Assembly (NCBI GenBank): GCA_902794095.1
Contig: CADBFZ010000003.1
Span: forward strand, 124,001 to 188,000
Source: an uncultured Lachnospiraceae bacterium
Lineage (GTDB): Bacteria > Bacillota > Clostridia > Lachnospirales > Lachnospiraceae
Length of the DNA: 64,000 nucleotides
Reading direction: 5' to 3'
Positions within the stretch are counted from its first letter, which is position 1, and every line of letters begins with the position of its first letter. A program made the translations under genes and the position numbers. Shown here one piece after another: positions 16,393-23,415 of this stretch. The notes under the pieces are model-generated. The model had not been told where the DNA came from. It saw only the letters and a program-made list of their open reading frames with translations, and did no database searches.

Positions 16393-17859
16393 ATGAGTAT
16401 CGCGTCTTTAACGCTGAGCAATTATATAATGATTGCGGAGCTTTTGGGCCTTTGGGTAATGCTTGAGTCAAATGTTCATTTGAACAAGAGGACGATAACG
16501 GCAACAAGGATCGTAATCATCTTAATATTCACAGAGGCTCTTTTATGGGCTATCGAAAGATGGACAAGGGAGATAGGATATCTGACTTATACCAGGATAG
16601 TTCTTACTCCCACAGTCTATCTGCTTCATCCCATTATCATGCTGGGAATTATGGATATGGCAGAATTTGTCAAAAAGCGCAGATTACTGCTGTATATGCC
16701 CATTCTGATCAGTGCTCCTTTATTGTACACATCTCAATGGACACATCTTTTTTACTGGTTCGATTCTAATAACCTGTATATCGCGGCTGACAATGTACTC
16801 AGATACTATCCGTATTTTCTGTTTTTATTCTATGTCATCTTGTTTGTAGCAGCCTTTACGATGAGATATGCCAGATACGGCACAGCCGAGAGAAAAGGCA
16901 TACTGATCAGTATTATTGCAGCATCGATAGGTGTTCTTCTGAATATAATATTCGAGATAGATGTAGATTACAGCACTCTTTTTGCTTCGCTGTTACTCAT
17001 ATACTATCTGTCCTTGTATGTACTTACCGCCAAGGAGGATACCCTTACTCATCTGCTAAATCGTCAGTGCTATTATTCGGACTCTGAAAAATTGAAGGAT
17101 CAGATAACTGCGGTTGTATCTGTGGATATGAACGATCTGAAAAAGATAAATGACACGCAGGGTCACGATGCCGGAGATAAAGCGCTTTATACCGTTGCCG
17201 AATGTCTTACAAAAAACAGAGTAAAGAACAAAAAAGTATATCGTATCGGTGGCGATGAGTATGCAATTTTTTATCTGAATAAAAAAGAGGATGATGTAAA
17301 AAAAGACATCGAGAAAATGCGGGCTGAACTGGCACAGACAGATTATGTGTGTGCATTCGGTTATGAAATGGTTGAGAAAAAAGACATCCATCAGGCCATG
17401 CTTTCCGCAGACAGGGAGATGTATTCCAATAAAGCCAAATTAAAGAATTCCAAAGAAAGACAAATTGCAGCACACAAGGAAGCAACAATCCGTGTTATGC
17501 ATGAAGCTCTCGGTTCCGGAATGTGGGGAATGGAATTTGATGATGACGGTAATATGGTATCCGTTGAGTGGAGCCCGGAATTCAGGAGAATGCTCGGATT
17601 TACCGATGAGAATGACTTTCCGAATAAATTGGAATCATGGTCTGACCGTCTTCATCCGGATGATAAAGAAAATGTCCTTAAAGAATTTAGAGATACCATA
17701 TCGGATTATTCCGGAGAGAAGAATTACGATGTGAAATACCGCCTTAAAACAAAGAGCGGTGAATGGAGAAAATACCATGCTCTCGGAAGGCTTTTAAGAC
17801 GTGATGACGGAACTCCTTTATCATATGTCGGAATGTTCGTTGATATAACCGATAAATAG
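16393..17859 (+). CDS. Membrane diguanylate cyclase (7TM-GGDEF-PAS)
   Basis: A 488-residue protein. Residues 1-215 hold about seven hydrophobic helices, like the HisK-type N-terminal sensor module. Residues 220-355 are a GGDEF domain with RIGGDEYAIF as the active site, preceded by DMNDLKKINDTQGHDAGD, so cyclic di-GMP synthesis is likely. Residues 365-488 form a PAS domain with a PAC segment (YDVKYRLKTKSGEWRKYHAL). A C-terminal PAS after GGDEF is an unusual order. No EAL domain. Transcribed alone, with a terminator after it. Confidence 0.88.
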   Translation: MSIASLTLSNYIMIAELLGLWVMLESNVHLNKRTITATRIVIILIFTEALLWAIERWTREIGYLTYTRIVLTPTVYLLHPIIMLGIMDMAEFVKKRRLLLYMPILISAPLLYTSQWTHLFYWFDSNNLYIAADNVLRYYPYFLFLFYVILFVAAFTMRYARYGTAERKGILISIIAASIGVLLNIIFEIDVDYSTLFASLLLIYYLSLYVLTAKEDTLTHLLNRQCYYSDSEKLKDQITAVVSVDMNDLKKINDTQGHDAGDKALYTVAECLTKNRVKNKKVYRIGGDEYAIFYLNKKEDDVKKDIEKMRAELAQTDYVCAFGYEMVEKKDIHQAMLSADREMYSNKAKLKNSKERQIAAHKEATIRVMHEALGSGMWGMEFDDDGNMVSVEWSPEFRRMLGFTDENDFPNKLESWSDRLHPDDKENVLKEFRDTISDYSGEKNYDVKYRLKTKSGEWRKYHALGRLLRRDDGTPLSYVGMFVDITDK

Positions 17860-17917
17860 TTCACCTGCTATGAACCGAGTATGATTCGCAGATGATTTTG
17901 CCTGCGCAGTAAACAAA

Positions 17918-17950
17918 AAGCCGGAGGGTGGTTCCTCCGGCTTAAGTTTT
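17918..17950 (+). terminator. Terminator after the diguanylate cyclase gene
   Basis: AAGCCGGAGG (17918-17927) pairs perfectly with CCTCCGGCTT (17934-17943) around a 6-base loop; AAGTTTT follows. Confidence 0.8.
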
Positions 17951-17966
17951 CAAAATAAGGAACAAA

Positions 17967-17997
17967 TTGACCATGGATGACTTATCTGGGATATAAT
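17967..17997 (+). promoter_or_regulatory. Promoter of pepT
   Basis: TTGACC (17967-17972), 19-base spacer, TATAAT (17992-17997). The spacer is slightly long but both hexamers are good. Confidence 0.6.
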
Positions 17998-18051
17998 AGT
18001 GTTAATATTTAGCAAAAAAGCATTTTACGAAAGAAGGAATGAAAAACAATC

Positions 18052-19275
18052 ATGAGAGCATATGAAAGACTGCTAAATTATGTAGTGATCCATACAACAA
18101 GTGATGAAAATTCAAAAACTGTTCCCTCGACAAAGAGGCAGTTTGATCTTGCTAATCTTCTTGTTAAGGAGATGAAGGATCTGGGTATTGAGGATGCCAC
18201 CGTCGATGATAATTGTTATGTCATGGGACATGTTCCTGCAACAAAGGGATGTGAGAATGCACCGGGGATCGGGTTTATAGCTCACCTTGATACAGCGCCC
18301 GACAGTTCCGGAGAAAACGTTCATCCCGTCGTTCACGAAAACTATGACGGAAAAGATGTAGATCTGGGAAACGGTCGTGTTCTTACTACCGAACTGTTTC
18401 CTCATTTAAAGGATCTTAAGGGAAGAACACTTATTACAACTGACGGAACAACTCTTCTCGGTGCGGATGATAAGTCCGGAATCGCTGAGATTATGACCAT
18501 GGTGGAAGTACTTAAAAAGCAGAATATCCCGCACGGTAAAATATGTATTGCTTTTACTCCCGATGAGGAAATAGGACATGGAGCATCACTCCTTGATCTT
18601 GATAAATTTGATGCCGACTTTGGTTATACGATTGACGGCGGACCGGAAAACGAGATTGAATATGAGAACTTCAACGCTGCGAAAGCCGTATTTAAGGTCA
18701 GAGGCGTAAGCGTACATCCAGGTGATGCCAAGAACAGAATGATCAATGCGGCGCTTGTTGCATGTGAGATTTCTTCAATGCTTCCTTCTGCCGAGACTCC
18801 CGCTCATACGGAAGACAGAGAAGGATTCTATCACCTTACAGATATAAAGGGCGATGTTGAAAATGCAAAGATCGAATATATCATAAGAGATCATGATGCA
18901 TCTTTGTTCAATGCAAAGATTGAAACGCTTCGTAAAATTGAGAAGATACTTAATGAGAAGTATGGTGATGGAACCGTAACTTTATCAGTAACGGAACAGT
19001 ATCGCAATATGATAGAAAAGATCAAGCCTCATATTCATATTGTAGAAACTGCAAAAAAATGTATTGCTGAGCAGGGGCTTGCGGTTAAGGATGTTCCTAT
19101 CAGAGGAGGTACGGACGGAGCACAGCTTTCATTCCGCGGACTTCCCTGTCCTAATCTTGGAACCGGCGGATATGCTTTCCATGGACCTTTTGAACATATA
19201 ACTGCAGAGGGTATGGATTCGGTGGTTAAGATTGTTTGCAGTATCGTTAAATCCTATGCGGAAAGGAAAAACTGA
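18052..19275 (+). CDS. pepT: Peptidase T (tripeptide aminopeptidase)
   Basis: A 407-residue M20B zinc peptidase that removes N-terminal residues from tripeptides in the cytoplasm. Metal and catalytic motifs: FIAHLDTAPDSS, LLGADDKSGIAEIM, FTPDEEIGHGA and TIDGGPENEIEYENF; the C-terminal PIRGGTDGAQLSFRGLPCPN completes the site. Length is normal. It is followed after 3 bp by a small membrane protein and then a MATE exporter. Confidence 0.95.
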   Translation: MRAYERLLNYVVIHTTSDENSKTVPSTKRQFDLANLLVKEMKDLGIEDATVDDNCYVMGHVPATKGCENAPGIGFIAHLDTAPDSSGENVHPVVHENYDGKDVDLGNGRVLTTELFPHLKDLKGRTLITTDGTTLLGADDKSGIAEIMTMVEVLKKQNIPHGKICIAFTPDEEIGHGASLLDLDKFDADFGYTIDGGPENEIEYENFNAAKAVFKVRGVSVHPGDAKNRMINAALVACEISSMLPSAETPAHTEDREGFYHLTDIKGDVENAKIEYIIRDHDASLFNAKIETLRKIEKILNEKYGDGTVTLSVTEQYRNMIEKIKPHIHIVETAKKCIAEQGLAVKDVPIRGGTDGAQLSFRGLPCPNLGTGGYAFHGPFEHITAEGMDSVVKIVCSIVKSYAERKN

Positions 19276-19278
19276 TAT

Positions 19279-19524
19279 ATGAAAGTATTCAAAGAGATTT
19301 TTGATTCATTGATCATTGCAGGCACAATAATACTACTGATCGGATTATATTATTGGATAATAAAAGCCGGTCTGCCATATCAGGATGCCCCAACGGAATT
19401 ACAGATACAGTATGCTATTAACTTGGGCATAGGTGAGACTTTGGTTAAAACCGGAATATGTGTGACGGCTCTGGGTTCTGTATGCCGTATAGTATTCGGT
19501 GTTATTGGAAAGAAAAAGAAATAA
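19279..19524 (+). CDS. Small membrane protein (81 aa)
   Basis: An 81-residue protein with two hydrophobic helices (about 10-30 and 52-72) and a basic KKKK tail. Its ATG lies 3 bp after the pepT stop and 8 bp separate it from the MATE gene, so it is in the same operon. No family recognised. Confidence 0.6.
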   Translation: MKVFKEIFDSLIIAGTIILLIGLYYWIIKAGLPYQDAPTELQIQYAINLGIGETLVKTGICVTALGSVCRIVFGVIGKKKK

Positions 19525-19532
19525 GATAATAC

Positions 19533-20897
19533 ATGAAGAATTTTTTATCTGCCAGAAAAGGTTTTTACAAAGAACTTTTTGTTCTGGTAATTCCCATCGT
19601 AATACAAAATTTGATAGCTTCATCGGTAAGCGTTGCTGATACCCTGATGCTGGGAAATGTGGATCAGACATCTCTTTCCGCCTCGGGACTTGCCGGACAG
19701 TTGATGTTTTTAATTAACGTCATGTTCTTTGGACTTAATTCCGCACTCACGATCCTCGCATCGCAGTATTGGGGTAAGAAGGATGTAAAAGTAATATCCA
19801 AGATCCTTGGTATCGGACTGATAATTGCCATGATAGTAACGGTTTCTTTTTCCGCGGCGGCATTTTTCATTCCGAGACATGTTATGTGGATCTGGACAGA
19901 TGATCCGGAACTTATCGCGGCAGGTGCAAAGTATCTGAGATTCGTCGCACCTTCTTATATCTTCCTCGGATTGTTCCAGCCTTATCTTACAATACTGAAG
20001 AGTTGCGAGAGAGTTGTGTTTTCTACCGTAACATCAACCGCGGCACTTTTCATAAATGTAATATTCAATTACCTGCTAATATTCGGCCACGGGCCTTTTC
20101 CTGAAATGGGAATAGAGGGAGCGGCAATTGCAACCTCAATCTCATGCGGAAGCGGAGCACTTATCTGTCTGATTGATTTTCTCAGACAAAAAGTTCTTCC
20201 GAAGAGTCTTCGCGTAATGTTTGGAATTCCCAGAGCTCTTGTCGTTGACTTCTTCAAGTATTCCCTTCCCGCATTTGTTAACGACGTAATGTGGGGACTT
20301 GCATTTACGGTTAACTCGATCATCATGGGACATCTCGGTTCAGATATCGTAGCTGCTAACGCTGTTGTATCTTCTGTCAGAGATCTCGTAACTGTTGTTG
20401 GCTTTGGAATTTCCGCGGCAGCTTCAATTATGCTCGGAAAAGAAATCGGAGAGAACAAGCTTGATGTTGCCAAGAAGGATGCATCATCCATTGTAAGAGT
20501 TACTGTTTTCTCGGGATTTATTTCAGGATTTGTACTCTTACTTATAAGTCCCTTCGTTCCGGGTCTTGTGGATATTACGGAGACTGCCATCAGATATCTG
20601 CAGATAATGCTGTACATTAACATCGCATATCAGATGGGACAGATTATCAATACTGTTCTTATTGCCTCCATATTCAGGTGCGGAGGAAATTCCAAATACG
20701 GAATGGTGCTGGATATCATATGTATGTGGTGCTTTGCGGTACCGCTTGGTCTTATCAGCGCATTTGTATTAAAGCTTCCTCCCCTTATCGTATATGTACT
20801 TATGTGTACTGATGAATTTGCGAAGATGCCTTTTGCGGTTCATCACTATCTTAAGGGCGGATGGATCAGGAACATCACAAGAGACAACGTGGCATAA
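19533..20897 (+). CDS. MATE family multidrug/cation antiporter
   Basis: A 454-residue, twelve-helix exporter. The N-terminal VIPIVIQNLIASSVSVADTLMLG and ALTILASQYWGKKD are characteristic of MATE proteins, with the duplicated motif in the second half (YSLPAFVNDVMWG, then SAAASIMLGKEIGENK). It should exchange sodium or protons for toxic organic cations. It follows the small membrane gene by 8 bp. A leader-peptide attenuator begins just downstream, but controls the next genes, not this one. Confidence 0.92.
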   Translation: MKNFLSARKGFYKELFVLVIPIVIQNLIASSVSVADTLMLGNVDQTSLSASGLAGQLMFLINVMFFGLNSALTILASQYWGKKDVKVISKILGIGLIIAMIVTVSFSAAAFFIPRHVMWIWTDDPELIAAGAKYLRFVAPSYIFLGLFQPYLTILKSCERVVFSTVTSTAALFINVIFNYLLIFGHGPFPEMGIEGAAIATSISCGSGALICLIDFLRQKVLPKSLRVMFGIPRALVVDFFKYSLPAFVNDVMWGLAFTVNSIIMGHLGSDIVAANAVVSSVRDLVTVVGFGISAAASIMLGKEIGENKLDVAKKDASSIVRVTVFSGFISGFVLLLISPFVPGLVDITETAIRYLQIMLYINIAYQMGQIINTVLIASIFRCGGNSKYGMVLDIICMWCFAVPLGLISAFVLKLPPLIVYVLMCTDEFAKMPFAVHHYLKGGWIRNITRDNVA

Positions 20898-20929
20898 GGC
20901 TCAAGTTTGTTTGGAAATATTCTTGAGGT

Positions 20930-20957
20930 TGCGCCACATATAAATGGTATTTATAAT
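20930..20957 (+). promoter_or_regulatory. Promoter of the MRIR leader transcript
   Basis: TTGCGC (20930-20935), 16-base spacer, TATAAT (20952-20957), placed 41 bases before a 9-codon ORF. Confidence 0.6.
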
Positions 20958-20997
20958 CGTAGACAGAAACGTTGTTTTGTTTTTGAAAGGAGTTTTT

Positions 20998-21027
20998 ATG
21001 AGGATCCGTGTAGTAATGGCTCAGTAG
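20998..21027 (+). CDS. Leader peptide MRIRVVMAQ
   Basis: A nine-codon ORF with a strong Shine-Dalgarno (GAAAGGAG) and 7-base spacing. The peptide starts MRIR, an Arg-X-Arg pattern. In ErmDL-type leaders MRLR is known to stall macrolide-bound ribosomes; that MRIR acts alike is inference. The last codons (GCTCAG, 21019-21024) can pair with the sequence just after the stop, so translation and RNA folding are linked. Confidence 0.6.
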   Translation: MRIRVVMAQ

Positions 21028-21087
21028 TCTGAGCTTAAATAAATTGAATCGTAAGCTCAGATGAATCCTAACAGTTCTATTTTAGGA
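21019..21087 (+). promoter_or_regulatory. Competing hairpins of a translational attenuator
   Basis: GCTCAG (21019-21024, inside the leader ORF) pairs with CTGAGC (21029-21034). TCTGAGCTTA (21028-21037) alternatively pairs over 10 bp with TAAGCTCAGA (21052-21061). TCCTAA (21066-21071) pairs with TTAGGA (21082-21087), which overlaps the AGGAGG ribosome site of the CD3324 gene. The first two stems are mutually exclusive, as in erm leaders. No T-run follows, so control would be at translation. Confidence 0.55.
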
Positions 21088-21095
21088 GGATAAAA

Positions 21096-21362
21096 ATGAG
21101 CTATATAAAGGCAGAGGATATACTGCCCAAAGAATTAATTGAAACGATTCAGCAATATGTAGAAGGAAAGTCAATTTATATACCGAGTAAAGAAAAACAG
21201 GAGTGGGGCACAACCACATCCGCTAAATCATTCTTTCGTGAAAGAAATGAAAAGATCTATGCGGGACATCTTAAGGGTTTATCCAACGTAGAACTTGCCC
21301 TCAGTTTTTCTTTGTCTGAAAAAAGCATACAAAGAATCCTGCGAGATCAGAGAACGGCTTGA
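21096..21362 (+). CDS. CD3324 family HTH protein
   Basis: An 88-residue protein, homologous over its whole length to the first 90 residues of the fusion at 5726: ILPKELIETIQQYVEGKSIY, YIPSKEKQEWGTTTSAKS, FRERNEKIYAG and a C-terminal helix-turn-helix ending LSEKSIQRIL. The family is named after a C. difficile protein and is probably DNA binding; no role is established. Its ribosome-binding site sits in the attenuator hairpin. A DUF1062 gene follows in the same frame. Confidence 0.8.
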   Translation: MSYIKAEDILPKELIETIQQYVEGKSIYIPSKEKQEWGTTTSAKSFFRERNEKIYAGHLKGLSNVELALSFSLSEKSIQRILRDQRTA

Positions 21363-21368
21363 CCTTAA

Positions 21369-21674
21369 GTGGATCAAATTGATACAGCCTGCGTCAGGGT
21401 ATTCAGACGCTGCGGAGGTTGCGGGAAGAAACAGGAATTCATTAATTCGGGAAAGTTTAGAGTTAATGCAAACGGTAAAACCGTTGATGTGTGGCTGATA
21501 TACCGATGTAAGAAGTGCAAACATTCCTGGAACCTCACGATCTATGAAAGGACAAGGCCGGGTAAGATTCCGGAGGAACTCTTTGAAGCATTTCAGTCAA
21601 ACGATGAGGATACTGCCTTTGAGTACGGCAGGAATATTGATTTTTTGAAAAAGAATAAAGCTGAATTAAATTAA
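21369..21674 (+). CDS. DUF1062 zinc-ribbon protein, short form
   Basis: A 101-residue protein with the DUF1062 signature: RRCGGCGKKQEFINSGKFRV and DVWLIYRCKKCKHSWN. The CGGC and CKKC pairs should bind zinc. It begins at GTG 21369 with no clear Shine-Dalgarno, two stop codons (TGA 21360, TAA 21366) after the CD3324 coding sequence in the same frame, so coupling or reinitiation is likely. As I recall, typical DUF1062 proteins extend further at the C-terminus, so this looks shortened, ending FLKKNKAELN. Function unknown. Confidence 0.7.
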   Translation: MDQIDTACVRVFRRCGGCGKKQEFINSGKFRVNANGKTVDVWLIYRCKKCKHSWNLTIYERTRPGKIPEELFEAFQSNDEDTAFEYGRNIDFLKKNKAELN

Positions 21675-21677
21675 CTT

Positions 21678-21708
21678 AGGACAGGTTCTTACGACCTGTC
21701 CTGTTTTG
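21678..21708 (+). terminator. Terminator after the DUF1062 gene
   Basis: AGGACAGGT (21678-21686) pairs perfectly with ACCTGTCCT (21694-21702); GTTTTG follows. Confidence 0.85.
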
Positions 21709-21725
21709 TATATAGGAGAAACACA

Positions 21726-22388
21726 ATGCTTGAACGTATGGATGATTTTTTTACAGCCCGCTGTCAGGGTTATGATGAACATATGAGAGAAGATGTTGAG
21801 GGTGATGACGCTTTCTATGAATTTACCGCATCGCTTTTACCGAAGGTAGAAAAAGCTCACATTCTGGATCTCGGATGCGGAACGGGACTTGAACTGGAAG
21901 AATATTTTAAGGTTAACTCTTCTGCGAAGGTTACCGGAATAGATATGACCAGAGCTATGCTTGATGCACTTGAAGCAAAATTTCCGGACAAAGAGCTGAC
22001 TTTAATCTGTGATTCATATTTCGATGTTCCTTTCGGTGAAGAGAAGTATGATGCTGCAGTATCGGTAGAGTCGCTTCATCACTTTTCCAAAGAGGAGAAG
22101 ATTCCTCTCTATAAGAAGCTTTGCAAAGCTCTTAAACCGGGAGGGTATTTTATACTTACGGATTATTTTGCGGAGCTTAATGAGCAGGAGGACTTTTTCA
22201 GGAGAGAGCTGTTAAGGATTCGGAAAGAGGAGAATCTGCCTGATGGGGTATTCTATCACTACGATACTCCTCTTACTGTTGAGCACGAAAAAGAAGCCCT
22301 TTTGGAAGCAGGCTTTGAAGCGGTGGAGATACTTGGTAATTGGGAGACGACTTGTACATTAAAGGCAGTCTCTACTTTACGTAGGTAG
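21726..22388 (+). CDS. Class I SAM-dependent methyltransferase
   Basis: A 220-residue methyltransferase with SAM motif I ILDLGCGTGLELEEY, motif II VTGIDMTRAML and post-motif AAVSVESLHHFSKEEK, typical of the Methyltransf_12/25 type acting on small molecules. The substrate is unknown. It sits after a terminator with a short AGGAGA ribosome site, so its promoter is unclear; read-through is possible. Confidence 0.88.
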   Translation: MLERMDDFFTARCQGYDEHMREDVEGDDAFYEFTASLLPKVEKAHILDLGCGTGLELEEYFKVNSSAKVTGIDMTRAMLDALEAKFPDKELTLICDSYFDVPFGEEKYDAAVSVESLHHFSKEEKIPLYKKLCKALKPGGYFILTDYFAELNEQEDFFRRELLRIRKEENLPDGVFYHYDTPLTVEHEKEALLEAGFEAVEILGNWETTCTLKAVSTLRR

Positions 22389-22436
22389 TTATCCGGACGG
22401 CACAGCGTTATGATGCCGTTATGGAGGTAACAGAAT

Positions 22437-23021
22437 ATGGATCAATATATTACGGGAGCGGCGATTAAGCAGCTTCGAGAGCAAAAGAAGATGACCCAGA
22501 GCGAACTGGCGTCCGAACTCGGGGTCAGCGATAAGAGCGTTTCTAAATGGGAGACCGGAAGGGGATATCCGGACATAACCCTGCTGGAGCCCATAGCGCA
22601 GACTTTCGGAATTTCCATAGCGGAGCTTTTATCCGGAAACAGGATACAAAATGCCAATGTATCGGCTAATATGATGCGATCGAGGTTCTATGTCTGTTCG
22701 GTTTGCGGTAACGTGATTCACGGTATGGGGGAGGCACTGATCTGCTGCCACGGGATTCAGCTTATGCCTGAGGAAGCGGAGCCTTCGGATGATGATCACA
22801 AGGTAATTGTAGAGATGGTTGAAGATGAGTATTATGTCAGGATAGAGCATGAGATGAAAAAGACTCACTACATATCCTTTATGGCGGCTGCTTCATCCGA
22901 TAAATGCGAGCTGGTTAAGCTATATCCCGAGGGAAATGCCGAGGCAAGGTTTAAGATAAGAGGGGTTAGGAAACTCTTTTTCCACTGTAACCGAGACGGG
23001 CTGTATTTCTACGATTTTTAA
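22437..23021 (+). CDS. XRE HTH regulator fused to desulfoferrodoxin-like domain
   Basis: A 194-residue protein. Residues 6-65 are an XRE helix-turn-helix (MTQSELASELGVSDKSVSKW). Residues 82-110 form a desulforedoxin-like zinc/iron ribbon with CSVCGNVIHG and ICCHGIQLMP. Residues 125-194 resemble the neelaredoxin iron domain of superoxide reductase (YYVRIEHEMKKTHYISF). It may sense iron, superoxide or redox state. The expected HP of the EHP-type iron motif reads HE here, so enzymatic activity is uncertain. Confidence 0.8.
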   Translation: MDQYITGAAIKQLREQKKMTQSELASELGVSDKSVSKWETGRGYPDITLLEPIAQTFGISIAELLSGNRIQNANVSANMMRSRFYVCSVCGNVIHGMGEALICCHGIQLMPEEAEPSDDDHKVIVEMVEDEYYVRIEHEMKKTHYISFMAAASSDKCELVKLYPEGNAEARFKIRGVRKLFFHCNRDGLYFYDF

Positions 23022-23023
23022 TG

Positions 23024-23051
23024 AAAAAAGAACCGGAAACGGTTCTTTTTC
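23024..23051 (+). terminator. Terminator after the XRE gene
   Basis: AAAAAAGAACCG pairs with CGGTTCTTTTT around a GAAA tetraloop, followed by further T residues. Confidence 0.85.
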
Positions 23052-23053
23052 TA

Positions 23054-23083
23054 TTGTTGTCGGGGGGCTGTTTTTGATAGAAT
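23054..23083 (+). promoter_or_regulatory. Promoter for 23143 and the histidine kinase
   Basis: TTGTTG (23054-23059), 18-base spacer and TAGAAT (23078-23083) with an extended TGA before the -10. Confidence 0.5.
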
Positions 23084-23142
23084 AAATTTTTAGGAGATAT
23101 ATTAAGGAAGAGGTCGGATTTACGACCGATTAGGGGTAGGGT

Positions 23143-23391
23143 ATGTCTGAACAGGATAGGGAAAGACAGGAAAAAGCGGAGGAAAATCTCGGCAAAGCCG
23201 TTATGGGGATTGCCTGGTTTTTCTTTGCAATAAAATTCATAGTGATAGCTTCCGTAGTGGCGCTACCCGTTGTGTGGTTTCTTCATAAACCATTGTGGAT
23301 AGCTCCGATTGCGGGAGTTGTTTTATATACCTTGTGGCGCGTAGTTTGGAGAGCGTTTTGGAAATTTGTTACCTGGTCGATGAGAGATTAA
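23143..23391 (+). CDS. Small membrane protein (82 aa)
   Basis: An 82-residue protein with a charged N-terminus (EQDRERQEKAEENLG), two hydrophobic helices (about 20-42 and 48-65) and a tryptophan-rich end. It precedes the hybrid kinase by 24 bp and is probably co-transcribed. No family recognised. Confidence 0.6.
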   Translation: MSEQDRERQEKAEENLGKAVMGIAWFFFAIKFIVIASVVALPVVWFLHKPLWIAPIAGVVLYTLWRVVWRAFWKFVTWSMRD

Positions 23392-23415
23392 TGTATCTGT
23401 GAGGTATTAAGCGGG

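Noticed and set aside
20069..20623. - strand ORF of 184 codons inside the MATE gene
   Set aside because: Antisense shadow with low-complexity Ser/Thr/Pro content.
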